Assembly (NCBI GenBank): GCA_036924285.1
Contig: JAYKYS010000077.1
Coordinates: forward strand, 27,013 to 91,012
Direction of reading: 5' to 3'
Source: Asterella californica
Taxonomy: Eukaryota; Streptophyta; Marchantiopsida; Marchantiales; Aytoniaceae
DNA length: 64,000 nt
Part shown: one piece after another, positions 38,073-50,236 of the stretch
Position numbering within the stretch: position 1 is the first letter of the stretch
Layout of the letters: each line of letters starts with the position of its first letter
Made by a program: the position numbers and the translations under genes
Notes under the pieces: generated by a model
Seen by the model: the letters and a program-made list of their open reading frames with translations, nothing else
Databases searched by the model: none
Told to the model about the DNA's origin: nothing

Positions 38073-40154
38073 ATGCACCGACAGACGGTAGTCAATTGTC
38101 AAGTCGCCGTCTGCAAGCATGCATTGCAGACACCTTTGCCACCCGTGATGCGAGGGACTGCTGGACACCCATTGAAACCATGTATACACAAGCGCTTTCA
38201 GAAGCAGAGACGTCAGCTCGAAAGGTCGTGTCAGCGAATTTGTGCAACTAGTCAGCCAGATACACCGCAGCAGCCGTGACAGCTCTATTGGACGCACCTT
38301 TGCAAACAGCTTTCTGAGGAGCAAAGCTGCTCTACCTGCAGCGGCTGGAGTATATGCTGTGGTATGACAAGGATCAGACACTCCAGTATATTGGTCTGTC
38401 GCGCAAGGTGTCTCTTCAGGCTTGTTGAGACATGTCGACTGCTTGTGCCAGTACCAACTCTGTTCTTCTGTACTGTTCAGGTGGCTGTCAGCTTATCAAA
38501 CCACATGCAGGACTTGCCAGACTACGCTCACAGCGTCAGGGTGGCAACACTGTCCAACCCAACCAAAGAAAACCTCACTGCAGCCTGGAAACAGTGGGTC
38601 GAAAGTGCAGGTACATAATGCCATCTTGAGCAATGCCACCAGCCTTGCACATCTGTGCAATGCACTAGTCATAGCAGCACAATATGCAATGTCTGGTGCT
38701 CAGTTTTGCCAATTTCGTATGTAAACATCAAGCTTCTCAAGTTTTTTTGACTTGTGTTGAACATGATGAGCATGAAATGCCCAAGCATGCGCCTTTGTGC
38801 TAAGTCGTGGGCAGGTGAGTAACCTTGCTGATGAAAGGCGTGGTAAAAGTGGCTGAGACATTCACTGCTGCAAAAAGCCCACAGGCACTTGAATGTACGC
38901 TCCACCTTGCCACAGGAGGTGCCAGCAATTCAGGGAATCCTACTGTACTGATGCATGAGAGTGCCTATGATGCAGTGCAATCCAATGGAGCAGTAACCCG
39001 TCTGGCAATGCGCGCAACTCGTCGCTAGCAGTGGGTTCGCAGAACCCCCAGGGCCAAGCCTGAGCTGAAACTGACCCCGGGCAAGGGCTTGCAAGATTCT
39101 CACATGCTCAGTTGAGGACCTGCTTGACACTGTTGTCAAGTCAAATAAGGTACGCCACCACTGCAACCTGCCAGCCTACCACTGTACCTGCCAGCCCACT
39201 TCAAAGAGCACTCTGTTCCAGCATAGTGTCATGCTGCAGTCTGAAGCTGTTTGCCACAAAGAAGCAACATTCCTATGCTTTCTGCTGTGCCATTTGTAAT
39301 TGTATTGCTACCCACCCTGATTCATGCACAGAGTGCCACTTTCACTGTGGAGTAGCAACTGCTCACAAGGAGGAGCCTTGCTTTGCACCTCATGAATGAC
39401 ACCTGCTTATGTGCAGTGCTGCCTCTTGTTTGCAGGTTGTCGCATTCATCAAGGGTACCCGAACACAGCCCCAGTGCGGCTTCTCTTTCAAGGTGCTTAC
39501 ACTGCTGAATGAGGCTAGAACAGACTACGAGGTGGTGGATGTAGACTACGAGGTGGTGGATGTACTGGATGAGCAGTACAACCCAGGGGTACGGGAAGCT
39601 ATCAAGACCTACAGCCAATGGCCACTATTCCTCAGGTCTGGCTCATACTCTCCGTTGCACTCATTCTATACATCTTCCAGATATTATATGGGCAGTCTCC
39701 AGTGCAACGGCACTCGCGTTGCATTTTTGTCGTTGACTCTGCAGCCACCATCCTTTTGCTAGCAATTGCCATCAAGTCCATGCCAATCATCAAAATTGGT
39801 AGCTCCTGGCGCTGTTCTGGGTTTGCTTGCCACATACGATGATGTCCTACCTAGGCCACCACATCATTTCAGTTTGCCCAAGAGCGATTAAGTCTTACCT
39901 GGATTCTGTATGGAAGGGTGCTGTCTTTCCATTAAGAGCTCCAAATGGCATCAAACACCTGGCATCAAACAAGTCCGGTTTTGGGAATGACAGCTTATGC
40001 TGTTACACAACTGCTTGCTGCGATGTTGGGCTCTTTGTACACTTATGCTCTGGTTGATGGCTGCAGTTGTATGTGAAAGGGGAGTTCTTAGGAGGCGCAG
40101 ATATCATAGAAGAGATGAGCGAGAAGGGGAGAGCTCAAAGAGGCTCTCCAATGA
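38073..40154 (+). CDS. GRXS16: plastid monothiol glutaredoxin with GIY-YIG-like domain, GRXS16 type
   Basis: Resembles plant plastid GRXS16: an N-terminal GIY-YIG-like module followed by a CGFS monothiol glutaredoxin, linked to Fe-S cluster transfer and redox control. The N-terminal part shows [25 protein letters not shown] (about 38.35 kb), then [19 protein letters not shown] (38.48 kb). A linker exon has [19 protein letters not shown] (39.05 kb). The glutaredoxin domain runs [13 protein letters not shown] (39.12 kb), [20 protein letters not shown] (39.44 kb; active-site CGFS), [16 protein letters not shown], then [20 protein letters not shown] (40.07 kb), ending ELKEALQ with the stop at 40152-40154. 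A 21-bp in-frame tandem duplication repeats DYEVVDV. The frame slips at about 38362, 39622 and 40127. The start is uncertain: an ATG at 38073 opens a basic leader in another frame. A pseudogene is possible, but every core motif is kept. Confidence 0.83.
39523..39564 (+). repeat. 21-bp tandem duplication in the glutaredoxin domain
   Basis: GACTACGAGGTGGTGGATGT plus A occurs twice head to tail (39523-39543 and 39544-39564), giving DYEVVDV twice. Family members have this segment once, just before the L-D-x-x-Y-N turn. Confidence 0.95.
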
Positions 40155-40756
40155 GTCTTGCTTCATAGAACGAAACTTAGCTGAGGAAACTGCATCTGTC
40201 TATAGGCATCAGCTGGATAGACATATGATGTTCGGTCTGGACAGATCTTCCTAGCATACTTGTTGGGGGTAGCAATGAAGTGCATTGCTCAGTATCCTGT
40301 GATGCACTATGACCTGTAGCTGAGGTGTCGAAGCTAGTGCAATCACTCCCTGACAAGTTGCTTTTTGCGTAATGTGTGTGCAATCCATGCTGCATGCATA
40401 CATTGGCGCTGATCCCTACTGCATATCCTCACGTTACATGTATACGTAGTTTCAAGTATGTCATGTGCGACAATTTGTGTCGATACATTGATGCCAAATA
40501 CTGATGTTGCCTACGTACACGTGTCCGGACAGGATTTCTAAAAAATCACGTGTTAAGTCACCCAATATCAATAGGGTACTGCAGCTGAGCAGAGAAAGTC
40601 TCAAAGGTACCTGACCAGTCCAGCCGCATGCTGCATCACTCCTGACGGTGACTTCGTACACATTTGAACCAGCTGCATGGCATCAGAGCTCGCGACAATT
40701 GATCGTAGCGTGAGGCAATCTAATCGATTGATCACTGCCAGTTGATCACTGGCAAC

Positions 40757-43700
40757 ATGCCTCCTAAACTCCGGCTTGCGTTGGACTCCATGCTTCCCCA
40801 CGAATCAGCATTACCAATCACTGTCAGAGATTCTATGCAAGTGCACCGACAATGGTACGCTCAGAGTGATGAGCAAATCTCTGCAAGAATACAAGTTCAA
40901 CGCAGAAGGTATGACACGGAGCAACTCAAGGCTGCTGCAAGGGCGATCAACCCTACAAGGTACACAATTTGGAAAATTGATGGATGCATACATATGTGGG
41001 CATGTGCTACGTGCAAAGCAATCACTGCAAATTCAGCTCAAGTTGGCTGAAAGGCCTGACCTGCACCCAGTGCATTGCAGATATCACAGAGGGATGTGCA
41101 GGTGCTGAATGTCCTTGGGCGGGGTGCAAGCAGCGTTGTAAGCTCTGTTGTACAGATTGTGGACACCATGTAGTGACTGTAGTGCTGGGAGGCTTGCTGG
41201 CATTACTCTGCGATTAGGTCCGCTGCAGGTCATGAAGGCATTCTACCTGAAAGGGAATTGCTTTGTGGCTATCAAGAGGATTAACGCATTTGAAAAGGTA
41301 TGACCCGTCTGTTTTGTCTTCAGCAATACTGATTTGCATGCACGTGTGGCTGAGATGGTGCGATGTGTCCAGGACAAGCGTCATCAGATGATGAATGATG
41401 TGAGGGCGCTTTGTGATGCACCCCACGTGCCAGGGCTGGTAGACTTTGTAGGGGCCTACCATGAGTCAGAGAATGGGCAGGTGGACTATGTTGTGCCTGC
41501 AGAATATCTGGCCTGACAGCAAACTGCTGCCACAACAGATCATAGCAATGCTGTTCTTGCAGATTGCCATTGTATTGGAGTACATGGATGGTGGGTCTCT
41601 TGGAGATGTCCTTCAGAAGGCAAGTTCCTGCTGTTTATCTCCTGTCTCCCTGACTGACAAACAAGTCATTGTCACAACAATCTGTCTGGAGCATGCACTA
41701 TACCCCCCACTCTTGCTAGCGTTGACGTCGCATCCAGAGCTGCGCATGCAGCCCAGCTGACAACGCTGGTCCAAACATTCCTCACCTGGTCCATGGTCCA
41801 CACATGACAGGCTTGATTCCTGGTAGAGACCAGCACAGTAATGATGTTACAGGTGACAGCTGTTCCTGAGGCGGCACTAGCAGCCATTGCAAGCACAACT
41901 GCTGCCCGGGCTTGTGCATCTTCACAAGAAGAGTCATATGGTGTGGTCCCAGCCCCAATCCCTGATGTCCATCGGTGGCATGAGTGTATGCAGGCAGCCT
42001 TGTACAAATGCACAATTGATCTATGCAAGGTTATCTGCTGAGGCTGTGGTGCCAAGCTGATGCATATTCTGCTTGAGATAGGTGTTATTCTCACCACAAG
42101 GCAAATTGCTGCTGGCTGATTGTATGAGAGTCAAGACACCAGCAAGTGGCGAGCTGTGGTAGAAGCAGCACAAGGTGGCAAGCATGCATTGCCTGGCCAG
42201 CCATGTTGTGTGTGCAGGTACACAGAGACATCAAGCCTGCAAATGTTCTGCTGGGCCTCAGTGGTGAAGCCAAAATCACCGACTTTGGGATCAGCGTCGT
42301 TTGTCGACAGTACGTTGGCAGTGGTACAACCAATCTCTTGCTTGCAGTTGTAGACGCATTTGTGCCTTCGCGAATGGTGTGTTCTTTTGTCCAAGAGAAT
42401 ATGCCTGAGTTGCTGTTATCTGATGCCTCAAGTCAGAAATCACAGAAAAGTCATATGCTGCTTTCCTGCAATTGTGCAATGTCACCGATTGCTGTTTACT
42501 GCAGTGCAATACCTTTACTGGTACCCGTAACTTACATGTCCCCAGAGCGTATCAACAGTCAGCCCTACTCGTTTCCAGCTGACATTTGGTGAGCTTTGCC
42601 TGCTCTATCTTTTGTGCCTCTGACACAGCATAGCAAGGGTTGTATGCATGCATCAGATCTTTACCCACATGGTCTGAGTGTTCCCTTGCAGCAAATCTGT
42701 CACATTTTTCAGTGTTGATGTCAACAATAAGCTACTTTCGTGCCATGTGCAGAGTTGATGAGGTTCTGATGAAAATGTACTACAAGCTGTTGGTATGAGG
42801 GGCTCATGTGTGTGCTGTGCAGGAGTTTAGGGCTCACACGCTGTTGGAGGCAGCCACAGGCAGGTATCCGTATGATGCAGCAGGAGGGCCATTGCAACTG
42901 ATGATTCAGGTGATCATGCAATGCTTGTAGACACATTGATTGCCGACTGCAGCAAGGGCGCTGCACCAATGTTTGCAAGCAATTTTATATAGACTGTATG
43001 GGTATAAACAGGATATATCCTGTTTATAATAAAACTCTGAAGAGAGGTTGGACGATAACAACAAGGGCAGCAACAACATGGGCAGCATCATGCAGGTTGT
43101 GGTGCAGTCTGGGGTTGTTGCACAAGCACCATCTGCATCACTTGAGCTGCGTCGTCTGATCCAAGCATGGCATTTGCCTCCCAGTTTGCTTGTCTTCCCG
43201 TGTATCTGTATGGTCCTCTCCAGTCAGGAAAGGATCTACATCCTCATCGTGCAGCCAACACCATCATGTCAATCAAGCTGGCTCAAGGTAAGCTGCCTTG
43301 ATAGATGTGCTGCATGTCCGTGCATGCAGGTGGTAGAAGAAGAGGTTCCCTTGCCTTCCTGTGAGCATCACAGTCCAGAGTTTGTGGGACTTGATTAAGC
43401 AATGCTTGGGAGAAAGACCCGTACAGACGCCCAACTGCTGAGGCCCTCATGGCACACCCCTTCCTGCAGAAGGTGCTGCACATCAACATCATGATTGTTG
43501 AAAAGCCCTACAATACCAGGCCCGTTGATGGCTGCTGTCAGGTTTCATTTACTCCGTGAGCTATGCAAGCAGCTACTTTGTGTATTTGTACCCTTTGTGG
43601 ACATGGCTCTGTTGACTTGCTGTGGTACATGCAGCATTTGTGTGATCAGCATCAGGTGAAGACATTTGTGGGCAAAGCCTACACACAACAGGAAAGGTGA

Positions 43701-44773
43701 GCCCCAAAAGGTGGTGTGCAGCATTGCTACTGCTATGCAAAAGCCCAGTAGCTTGCTTACCTATTGTGCTGCATCATAGGGTAGGATCAATTCAGTTTGG
43801 CATATTGGACTGTCCTGCACAGAAGGCTGCATGATGTGCCATCTGTGCAGCTCAGCTCTGGTGCCTATGCCACTGGAAAGAAGTACTGCTTTCATCTGAG
43901 TTGTTGTGGCTTGATATCTGGTCGCACAAGAGCCTAAATGGCCTTTTGCTGCATGTCCAGGCTAGAAGCTTTGGCAACAGCAATGAGTGCCCGCTATTAT
44001 GCTCTGGTCGCGGGAGGACTTCCAGGGATTGCAGGCCTGGCTCACCTCTACACACACAACTCGGTATGTGCAATGCAACTCTTTATGTGCATTGTCGGTG
44101 CTCTCCTCGTATATCCTGCAAAGTAAATTCATGGTAGCAAATGCCAAGCCATCAAATGCATTGTACTGTCTGGCTTGCCTTACTCGCAATGTTGCTCAGC
44201 TGGCTGGCAGAGTGACATGCCATGCCTGAAGGTCTACCAGTGCTCTTCCTTTGCTACATGAGCAGCACCTGTCAGATGTGGAAATACACCCAGTGGGTGA
44301 GGTGTTGCCTGCCTATTGCTGCAGATCCTTACACATGATGGTGCAACTGTCAAAGGCAAGAGCGATATCATGAGCAAGTTGACCAGCATAGTGGAATTGC
44401 ATATGGCCTTTGGTATGAGCTACAGAACACAGCATATAGATTTTACCCCATGGCTATGAGGTACGATCAGATGTACAGCTACAGACATGTGCATTTGTGT
44501 TGCCTTCGGCGTTGAAAGTATGACACATTTGTTTGCTGTTGGTATTGGCTCCTTGGCTCCAAACATGAGATTTCATGCAGGACAACGAAGCAGAGCAACT
44601 GCTATTGTTGGTCACCGGAACAATCTGCTTGAGCGGGTGTGGTGCAGCTTGGTGGAGAAAACTGTTCACTCTTCAGCGAATCATTTGTCTTATGCCCAAC
44701 ACAGTCTGGCCATCATTACATCAAACATCAGATCTTCAAAGTTCACAAACAGCATGCTGATGATGCTGTCTGA
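40757..44773 (+). CDS. MKK3: MAP kinase kinase with C-terminal NTF2-like domain, MKK3 type
   Basis: A dual-specificity kinase that should activate a MAPK by phosphorylating its TxY loop. ATG at 40757 begins MPPKLRLALDSMLPHES. The kinase domain shows FVAIKRINAFEK (beta-3 Lys, 41.27 kb), DKRHQMMNDVRALCDAP (41.37 kb), IVLEYMDGGSLGDVLQK (41.57 kb), VPEAALAAIA (41.85 kb), VHRDIKPANVLLGLSGEAKI then TDFGIS (42.22-42.29 kb), VTYMSPERINSQPYSFPADI (42.53 kb), LLEAATGRYPYDAAGGPLQL (42.85 kb) and RPTAEALMAHPFLQK (43.43-43.47 kb). Downstream exons give FVGKAYTQQER, LEALATAMSARYYALVAGGL, HDGATVKGKSDIMSKLTSI and a final YIKHQIFKVHKQHADDAV, which fits the NTF2-like tail of plant MKK3. One intron has a GC donor (AAG|GCAAGT near 41620). 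Frame slips are seen near 42838, 43392, 43412 and in the last exon. The glycine loop exon was not found. Confidence 0.82.
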
Positions 44774-44790
44774 CTTTGAAACTTATTAAT

Positions 44791-44897
44791 GAAGAAGAAT
44801 TTTACAAGCTTCGGCCAGCCAAGAAGAACGAAAAGAAGAAGAATTTACAAGCTTCGGCCAGCAACTTGTTAGAAGAAGAATTTTACAAGCTTCGGCC
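44791..44897. repeat. three copies of a 26-28 bp motif just after the MKK3-like stop
   Basis: GAAGAAGAATTTTACAAGCT followed by TCGGCC starts at 44791, 44835 (one T shorter) and 44872, with variable spacers of about 10-15 bp. The block lies 18 bp past the MKK3-like stop and about 110 bp before the L-galactose dehydrogenase ATG, so it is in a 3' UTR, a promoter, or both. Confidence 0.95.
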
Positions 44898-45009
44898 TTA
44901 TGTTTTGTGACTTCAAGGACTGAAGATTATTTGTCATGACTTTATCACATTGCTTATTAGTCATACACATGTACTCCATGCTTGCAGCAGCGATCTGCCC
45001 AGCAACGCA

Positions 45010-47981
45010 ATGCTGCTGCACAGGTCTGGCGTACAGGCCCAACAGAAGACAGCGGCACTTTCATTGAACGCTTTGAATCGGTCGAGAAAAAGCACTTTTC
45101 CTCATCAAAACAACTGCAGATCGATTCGAATGAGCTCAAGCTTGCCCAGACGTAAACTTGGCAACACTGAGTATGATGTGTGTCCGCTGGGATTTGGAGC
45201 TTCCCCACTGGGCTCCATCTACTCGGTGCGTTTTATTCTTGTTGATTTGCAGCTCTTGGTGTAAATACCCAGACTTGATTTTCCCGTTCAGGAAATGTCA
45301 GAGGACGTCGCAATAGAGACAGTTCATGAAGCTTTTCGTCAAGGCATCAATTACTTCGACACCTCGCCGTTTTATGGAGATGGCTTGTCAGAAACTGTAT
45401 GTGCAAAATTCACCTAACTAAGCTAGATAAGCTGACTGATTACATACAACTGTGCCCATGCAGATGTTGGGCAAAGGCTTGAAGGAGCTTCCAAGGGATC
45501 AAATTGTGCTGGCCACCAAGTTTGGTCGTTATGGACCCAATCTGTTTGACTTCAGTGCAGAGAGAGTACGTGGTGTGCATCAGTCCTCATGTTACACACC
45601 TGACAGCTATTGCATACATGCAAGTATACTGAGCTATGTACTTTGGAAGCATCACCTCAGTGTCCAAGCGTAACCTTGCATTTCTTTACAAGATGCATGG
45701 CATCCACTATGTACAGCACAGTCAATGCAATGCGGGCATGCCTTGCAGAGGGACTGAAGGAGTCAATGGAGAGGCTTCAAGTGGACTTCATTGATATCTT
45801 CCAATGTCATGACATTGAGTTCAGGAGTCTAGATCAGGTCGGTCAAGATGTTCAGTTGTGGCCCTAGCAGTTGAGTGAAAATCCTTTTGTTTCCTGTCTC
45901 ATTGTGGATGCCACTATGGCATTGGATGGTGATCTGCAACATCTCAAGACTATTGCCACTCTCCTTTGCATACCTTGAAAAAGATGTTGCACCAGCGGTC
46001 ATGCTTGCCCAGCTACAGGCAACCTGATGAGTTTCCCACCATGTATGATACCTCAAACTGACTTGAGCAGACAGCAGAAACGACTGGACATAGTTTTGTG
46101 GCTCCGTTACTCTTCTGCTTACTTAGACCTCCACTCAGGCTTGAAGCCTGAGCTTACCACAGGAAACGCATGGCATGCAATTGTGCTGGTATGTCATGCA
46201 ATTCAAAGCTGTGACTTCCCAGAGATATTCAGCTCACAGGTTCAGGTGTAGGCTCTGCTGGAGCTTGTCCCATTCCAAGCATGTGATGGTCAGGCTCAAT
46301 CGCATGCTTGCAGATTGTTGAGGAGACAATACCAGAGCTGGTGAAGCTGAGGAAGGAAGGCTTGGTGCGGCGCATTGGCATAACAGGCTTACCGCTGCCC
46401 ATTTTCAAGAACGTTCTTGAAAGGTGGGGCCTACCACACACGTGCAAACAGTGTCAGCTGATAGGCAGGCCTTGCAGAAAGGCTGCAGAGAGTGATACAG
46501 CAGCTGCTGTACACCCTCAGCTGCTGTTGCACACCTTCCTGCTGCAAGTTCGACAGGTGTTGACATGCATGCAGCTGTCAGACTGCACCTGCTGCATCTG
46601 CTGGCAGTTTAGATGTCATTGCTGCAGAGTGCACTGTGATCAATTGCTTGTGATCTTAACTGCATGACCTTGGGACTGCGCTCCCTGCAAGGAGCAGCAT
46701 CACCAGGTGGCAGTGGCTGCTCAGGAGTCTAGGGAGTTGCCCTAGCAGTATGCCTGGCATCTTGCTTGCTGTTACAGGCACTGCGTGTAATGCTGTTCTT
46801 GGATGGTGACAGGTTACCAAATGGAACGGTGGATCTGATTCTGGCGTATTGCCATAACAGCTTGAATGACAACACCTTGCAAGAGTGGGTGCCCTACTTG
46901 AAGGAGCAAGGGGTGGCTATCATCTCAGCATCTCCCATGTCCATGGGCCTCATGACCACCAAGGTGCTCCTGCATGCTCACAGGCACAGCGCTCAATGCG
47001 GCATTGTCACTGCCATGCTGACTACCAGCTCTAGATTTTCATGCTCACAAGCACCTTGAGGCTCTGCCAGCAGTTGCCAAGCATGTTGGTACATTACATC
47101 ATTCATGACAGCAGGGCAAAGCAGCAGGGCTGTAAACCAGCAGCAATGCTGTTCAGTGATGCCACGGCACAGACCATGACAGCCTGCGCAATACTTTTTC
47201 TGTGTTTAGCGCTCTGACCGCTTTATTTAAGTGCAGCACATGAACAATCTGCAAGCAAAGTATTCATCGAAAGTGACAGCTTGCTTAAACACTGCAATAA
47301 GCGTTGCTATAGCCATTTCGACCTGTCCATGGTGGTTTATGAACTCACATGTCTGGCACATATACAGGGAACTGCTGAATGGAACCCTGCTCCCGACCAC
47401 CTGAAGGCAACATGCATGAAGGCTGCAAAGCATGCAGAGGAGCAGGAGTTGCCTTGCCCAAGCTAGCCCTTAAATACAGCCTGAAGAGCGCTGATGAGGC
47501 AGGCATGCACGTCACGCTGGTTGGCATGTCTAGTCCTGAAGAGGTGTGTCTTCATAGCTGCTGCGCATGTACCTGCCTTAAGTATCTCTGGCAATTGTGG
47601 AGCAGCCAAGTCGTGCTATCTGCCATTTGCTTTCAAGTGCTATGACATGTGTACGTAAGCGCTACTGAGTTTGAGGCAATATTTTGATACTACTTGCGCA
47701 ATGGATGGCGACAACATGAGGCTTGGGTTGCAGCACATCTTTGAGAGCATTGTACTTCCTTTGCTACATGGCCGCATGCAATGCCTGCATGCACAACGAC
47801 ACATGCTTCCTCACAGGTACAACATAATGTCCAGGCAGCCAAAGAGGCGCTGGGGGTTATCAAGTCAGACACTCAAGGCAGAGAGGATGCTGTTTTGAGA
47901 GAGGTTGAAGAAATGCTAACACCTGTCAAGAACCTAACTTGGCCCTCTGGTCGACCAAAAAACAATGAGTTACATGTCTAG
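45010..47981 (+). CDS. L-galactose dehydrogenase (aldo-keto reductase), ascorbate pathway
   Basis: Oxidises L-galactose to L-galactono-1,4-lactone with NAD+, the penultimate step of the plant/algal ascorbate route. Two in-frame ATGs exist: 45010, giving a 40-residue leader, and 45130 (MSSSLPRRKLGNTEYDVC), which fits the usual cytosolic start. Motifs in order: GFGASPLGSIYS (45.21 kb), INYFDTSPFYGDG with the catalytic Asp and Tyr (45.37 kb), LKELPRDQIVLATKFGRYGP (45.5 kb), RLQVDFIDIFQCHDIEF (45.8 kb; family catalytic His), VRRIGITGLPLPIF (46.38 kb), TVDLILAYCHNSLNDNTLQE (46.85 kb), GVAIISASPMSMGLMT (46.93 kb), MHVTLVGMSSPEE (47.52 kb) and EEMLTPVKNLTWPSGRP (47.93 kb). The stop is at 47981. One base is missing at about 47445, where GVALPKLALKYSL leaves the preceding frame. 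Length and motif order match the plant enzyme. Confidence 0.93.
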
Positions 47982-49071
47982 AAAGCAGCCATCACAGTCA
48001 CGCAGGATACGACTTCAACATCTGTATGTATTGAGTTGAAGCAGGTGCTGCTGTTGGAAGGATAGCTGGCAAAGGTGCTACCATTGCAGTTGTCAGTGCG
48101 CCTATGCAATCATGAACGGTGCAATACTACCGGGGCAGTGCCTACCACTGAATAACGCAAAACCTTGTTGCAAACATAGATACATAAAGATACGTCAGCA
48201 CATATCACATGATGATAGGCAGGCCATTCTGAACGCGTTACTTCTCTTCTATCGACTAGAGCAGAGAAGTCGCTCAATGATTTCATTATCACTTTCGGAA
48301 CACACCTGCATCAGTCTACAAAATACTATGAAAGTCCTACATGGGTTCCACAATAGTTGCTCCAATCCAGTGCTTTGTGACAGCCATGTTCTGCTAGAGT
48401 ACTCATTCCATTAGTAAGCCAGTGTCAGGCATACATGTACTGATTGTAATGATGGCTCTGACACGAGGTAAACACAGTCCTGCTGCTATCCTAAGGTGCT
48501 GAGTTGCTTGCCGCATACTCATATCGAGGCACACATGGCTGACTTGCATGTGCTTCTGAAGACACGACCCACATGCACGGATAAGTGCAATATTAGCTCA
48601 GCGTGGCAGCAGGGCACAGCGTTGTTGGTATCATCAGCAGCAGGGCGCTGCTGTTGTGTAAGGTAGCATGTCAAAGACTGAAGTAGCTTGGTCATAGGGA
48701 CCCAATGTATCCCAGGGTCAAGACTGTTGACAAGGCTGCCAAGACTCCTTGAGGAAAAACTTTCCGCTTATCCCAGTAGCCCTTGCCCATGTAGGCTGCC
48801 AATGAGCCAGTCGTGACTGCAGGCATGTATGTACACACGCTCACTATGCAGCTTTGCTGCCACAATGAGCAGCAATCATGTTACGCTCAGCTTCGTGTAT
48901 GCAAGCACAAGCTCACTAAGGGAACTGCTGCGTGATAACATGGCTGTTTGATCAGTGAGGTGATACAAGACCCAAAGAAGCCTCACGTTGCGTACGAGTT
49001 GCCAGTCAGAACATATGCAACTTTGTGTAAAGCAATGACAGTCTGTGCACAGGGATTCAGGGTTATTCAGC
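47982..49071. other. intergenic between convergent genes, no gene recognised
   Basis: About 1.1 kb between the L-galactose dehydrogenase stop (plus) and the FAX-like stop (minus). A TGTAA polyadenylation-type motif lies near 48445. No ORF with recognisable content and no RNA gene were seen. Confidence 0.55.
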
Positions 49072-50236
49072 CTACACAGTGATGAACTTGATATAGGTTG
49101 GAGAGCGGGCTGTGGGGTTACCTAAGGCCAGGCGCACTCCATAGGTGGTGTCAGGTCTGCCCATCAGGTAGGCAGAAACCAGAAGCAGACCAGCAATGAT
49201 GCTACTTGCAACAAGGGAGTCCTTGCTCTTCTTCTTTTTGTATCCCATCAGCCCGCCAACTGCACCACACACCGCTGGACTTGTTGATCCTGCTGCCACA
49301 TCGCACTTTCCCGCTGCTGCCATACTCTTCCAGACACAGGTTTCAGACCATGGAATTGATTTTCCAGTAAGAGACAATGTGTGCATCTGTGCCATAATGC
49401 CCCAAAAGCAACAGAACAGGAGTAGGATAGAACTACTGCATGGCTTCAGGGCGGGCAGCTATCAGTCACTCAACGGAAGGGCATACCAAGCACAAACAAT
49501 GCAAAAGCCATGGTGACAGGTTGCATGCGCCCTCGGCCACCATCATCTGCGGCTTCATCACCACCACCACCACCACTGCCACCCGCCTTTGCCTCCTGAC
49601 CCTCCACCACTGCCACTTCCACCCCCACCGCCAGTTCTGCCAGAGCTCCCCACAGTGCCTGGGCTGCTACTCTTGTTAGACTGCGCAGTAGAGCTGGAGC
49701 CTGCTGGTCCCTCTGAAAGCAAATTGAAGATGTGAACAAGACGCCAATGCATAAGGGATGATTGTGAGCAAAGACTTGGAATGATGGCAGCTGCCTGGGG
49801 CATGCGTCAATATACTGATGGAGGTGGTCCCTGTCCCTGTCCATGCAGTTCTAGGCACTGAAGGACGTACCCGCGCCGTACTGTGCAGGAGCCTGATACC
49901 TTTGAGGCGACTGATAGTTCCTGGGCGCCCCGTAGTTGTGGGGAGAGTGGTACGACCTGAAGACATATCAGCTTAGGAAGCCTGTTTACAGAAGCACAAA
50001 GGTCTGGGTAGGACCGAAACTCACCAAAAGTGGGGGCGTTTGCTAGATTGCGAAGGACCTGGACGTTGACGAGGAGCGTTTGATACCCGCGAGTGATGCT
50101 TTGACCGGAATGGCACGTTCTGCGATCGATGATAACATCGCTGGTGGCTTTGACTGGTTGCTGCTTCTGCAGACAACTGAACGGGATGCATTGATTGCGT
50201 TATGGCGCAGTGTAGCTGACAAGGCATACCTGGCAT
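49072..50236 (-). CDS. TMEM14/FAX family membrane protein, probably plastid
   Basis: Contains a Tmemb_14 domain, the fold of plant FAX proteins that move free fatty acids across the plastid inner envelope. The C-terminal exons show AVCGAVGGLMGYKKKKSKDS, LVASSIIAGLLLVSAYLM and TTYGVRLALGNP (49.1-49.3 kb), then the stop at 49072. Upstream exons encode a Y/P/Q-rich segment (YHSPHNYGAPRNYQSPQRY, 49.9 kb) and a Ser/Gly-rich segment with a poly-Gly/Asp patch (GGSGGGGGDEAADDGG, 49.55 kb), reminiscent of the glycine-rich region ahead of the FAX domain. The first exon (50.03-50.24 kb) is R/S/Q-rich and transit-peptide-like; ATGs at 50236 and 50227 are candidates. One frame slip is likely in the glycine tract near 49605, where one frame gives an implausible run of tryptophans. 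FAX versus generic TMEM14 cannot be settled by eye. Confidence 0.65.

Noticed and set aside
49550..49620. Poly-tryptophan C-terminus in the FAX-like gene
   Set aside because: The Trp run is a GGT-repeat read in the wrong frame; the adjacent frame gives a Gly/Asp-rich stretch typical of this protein region.
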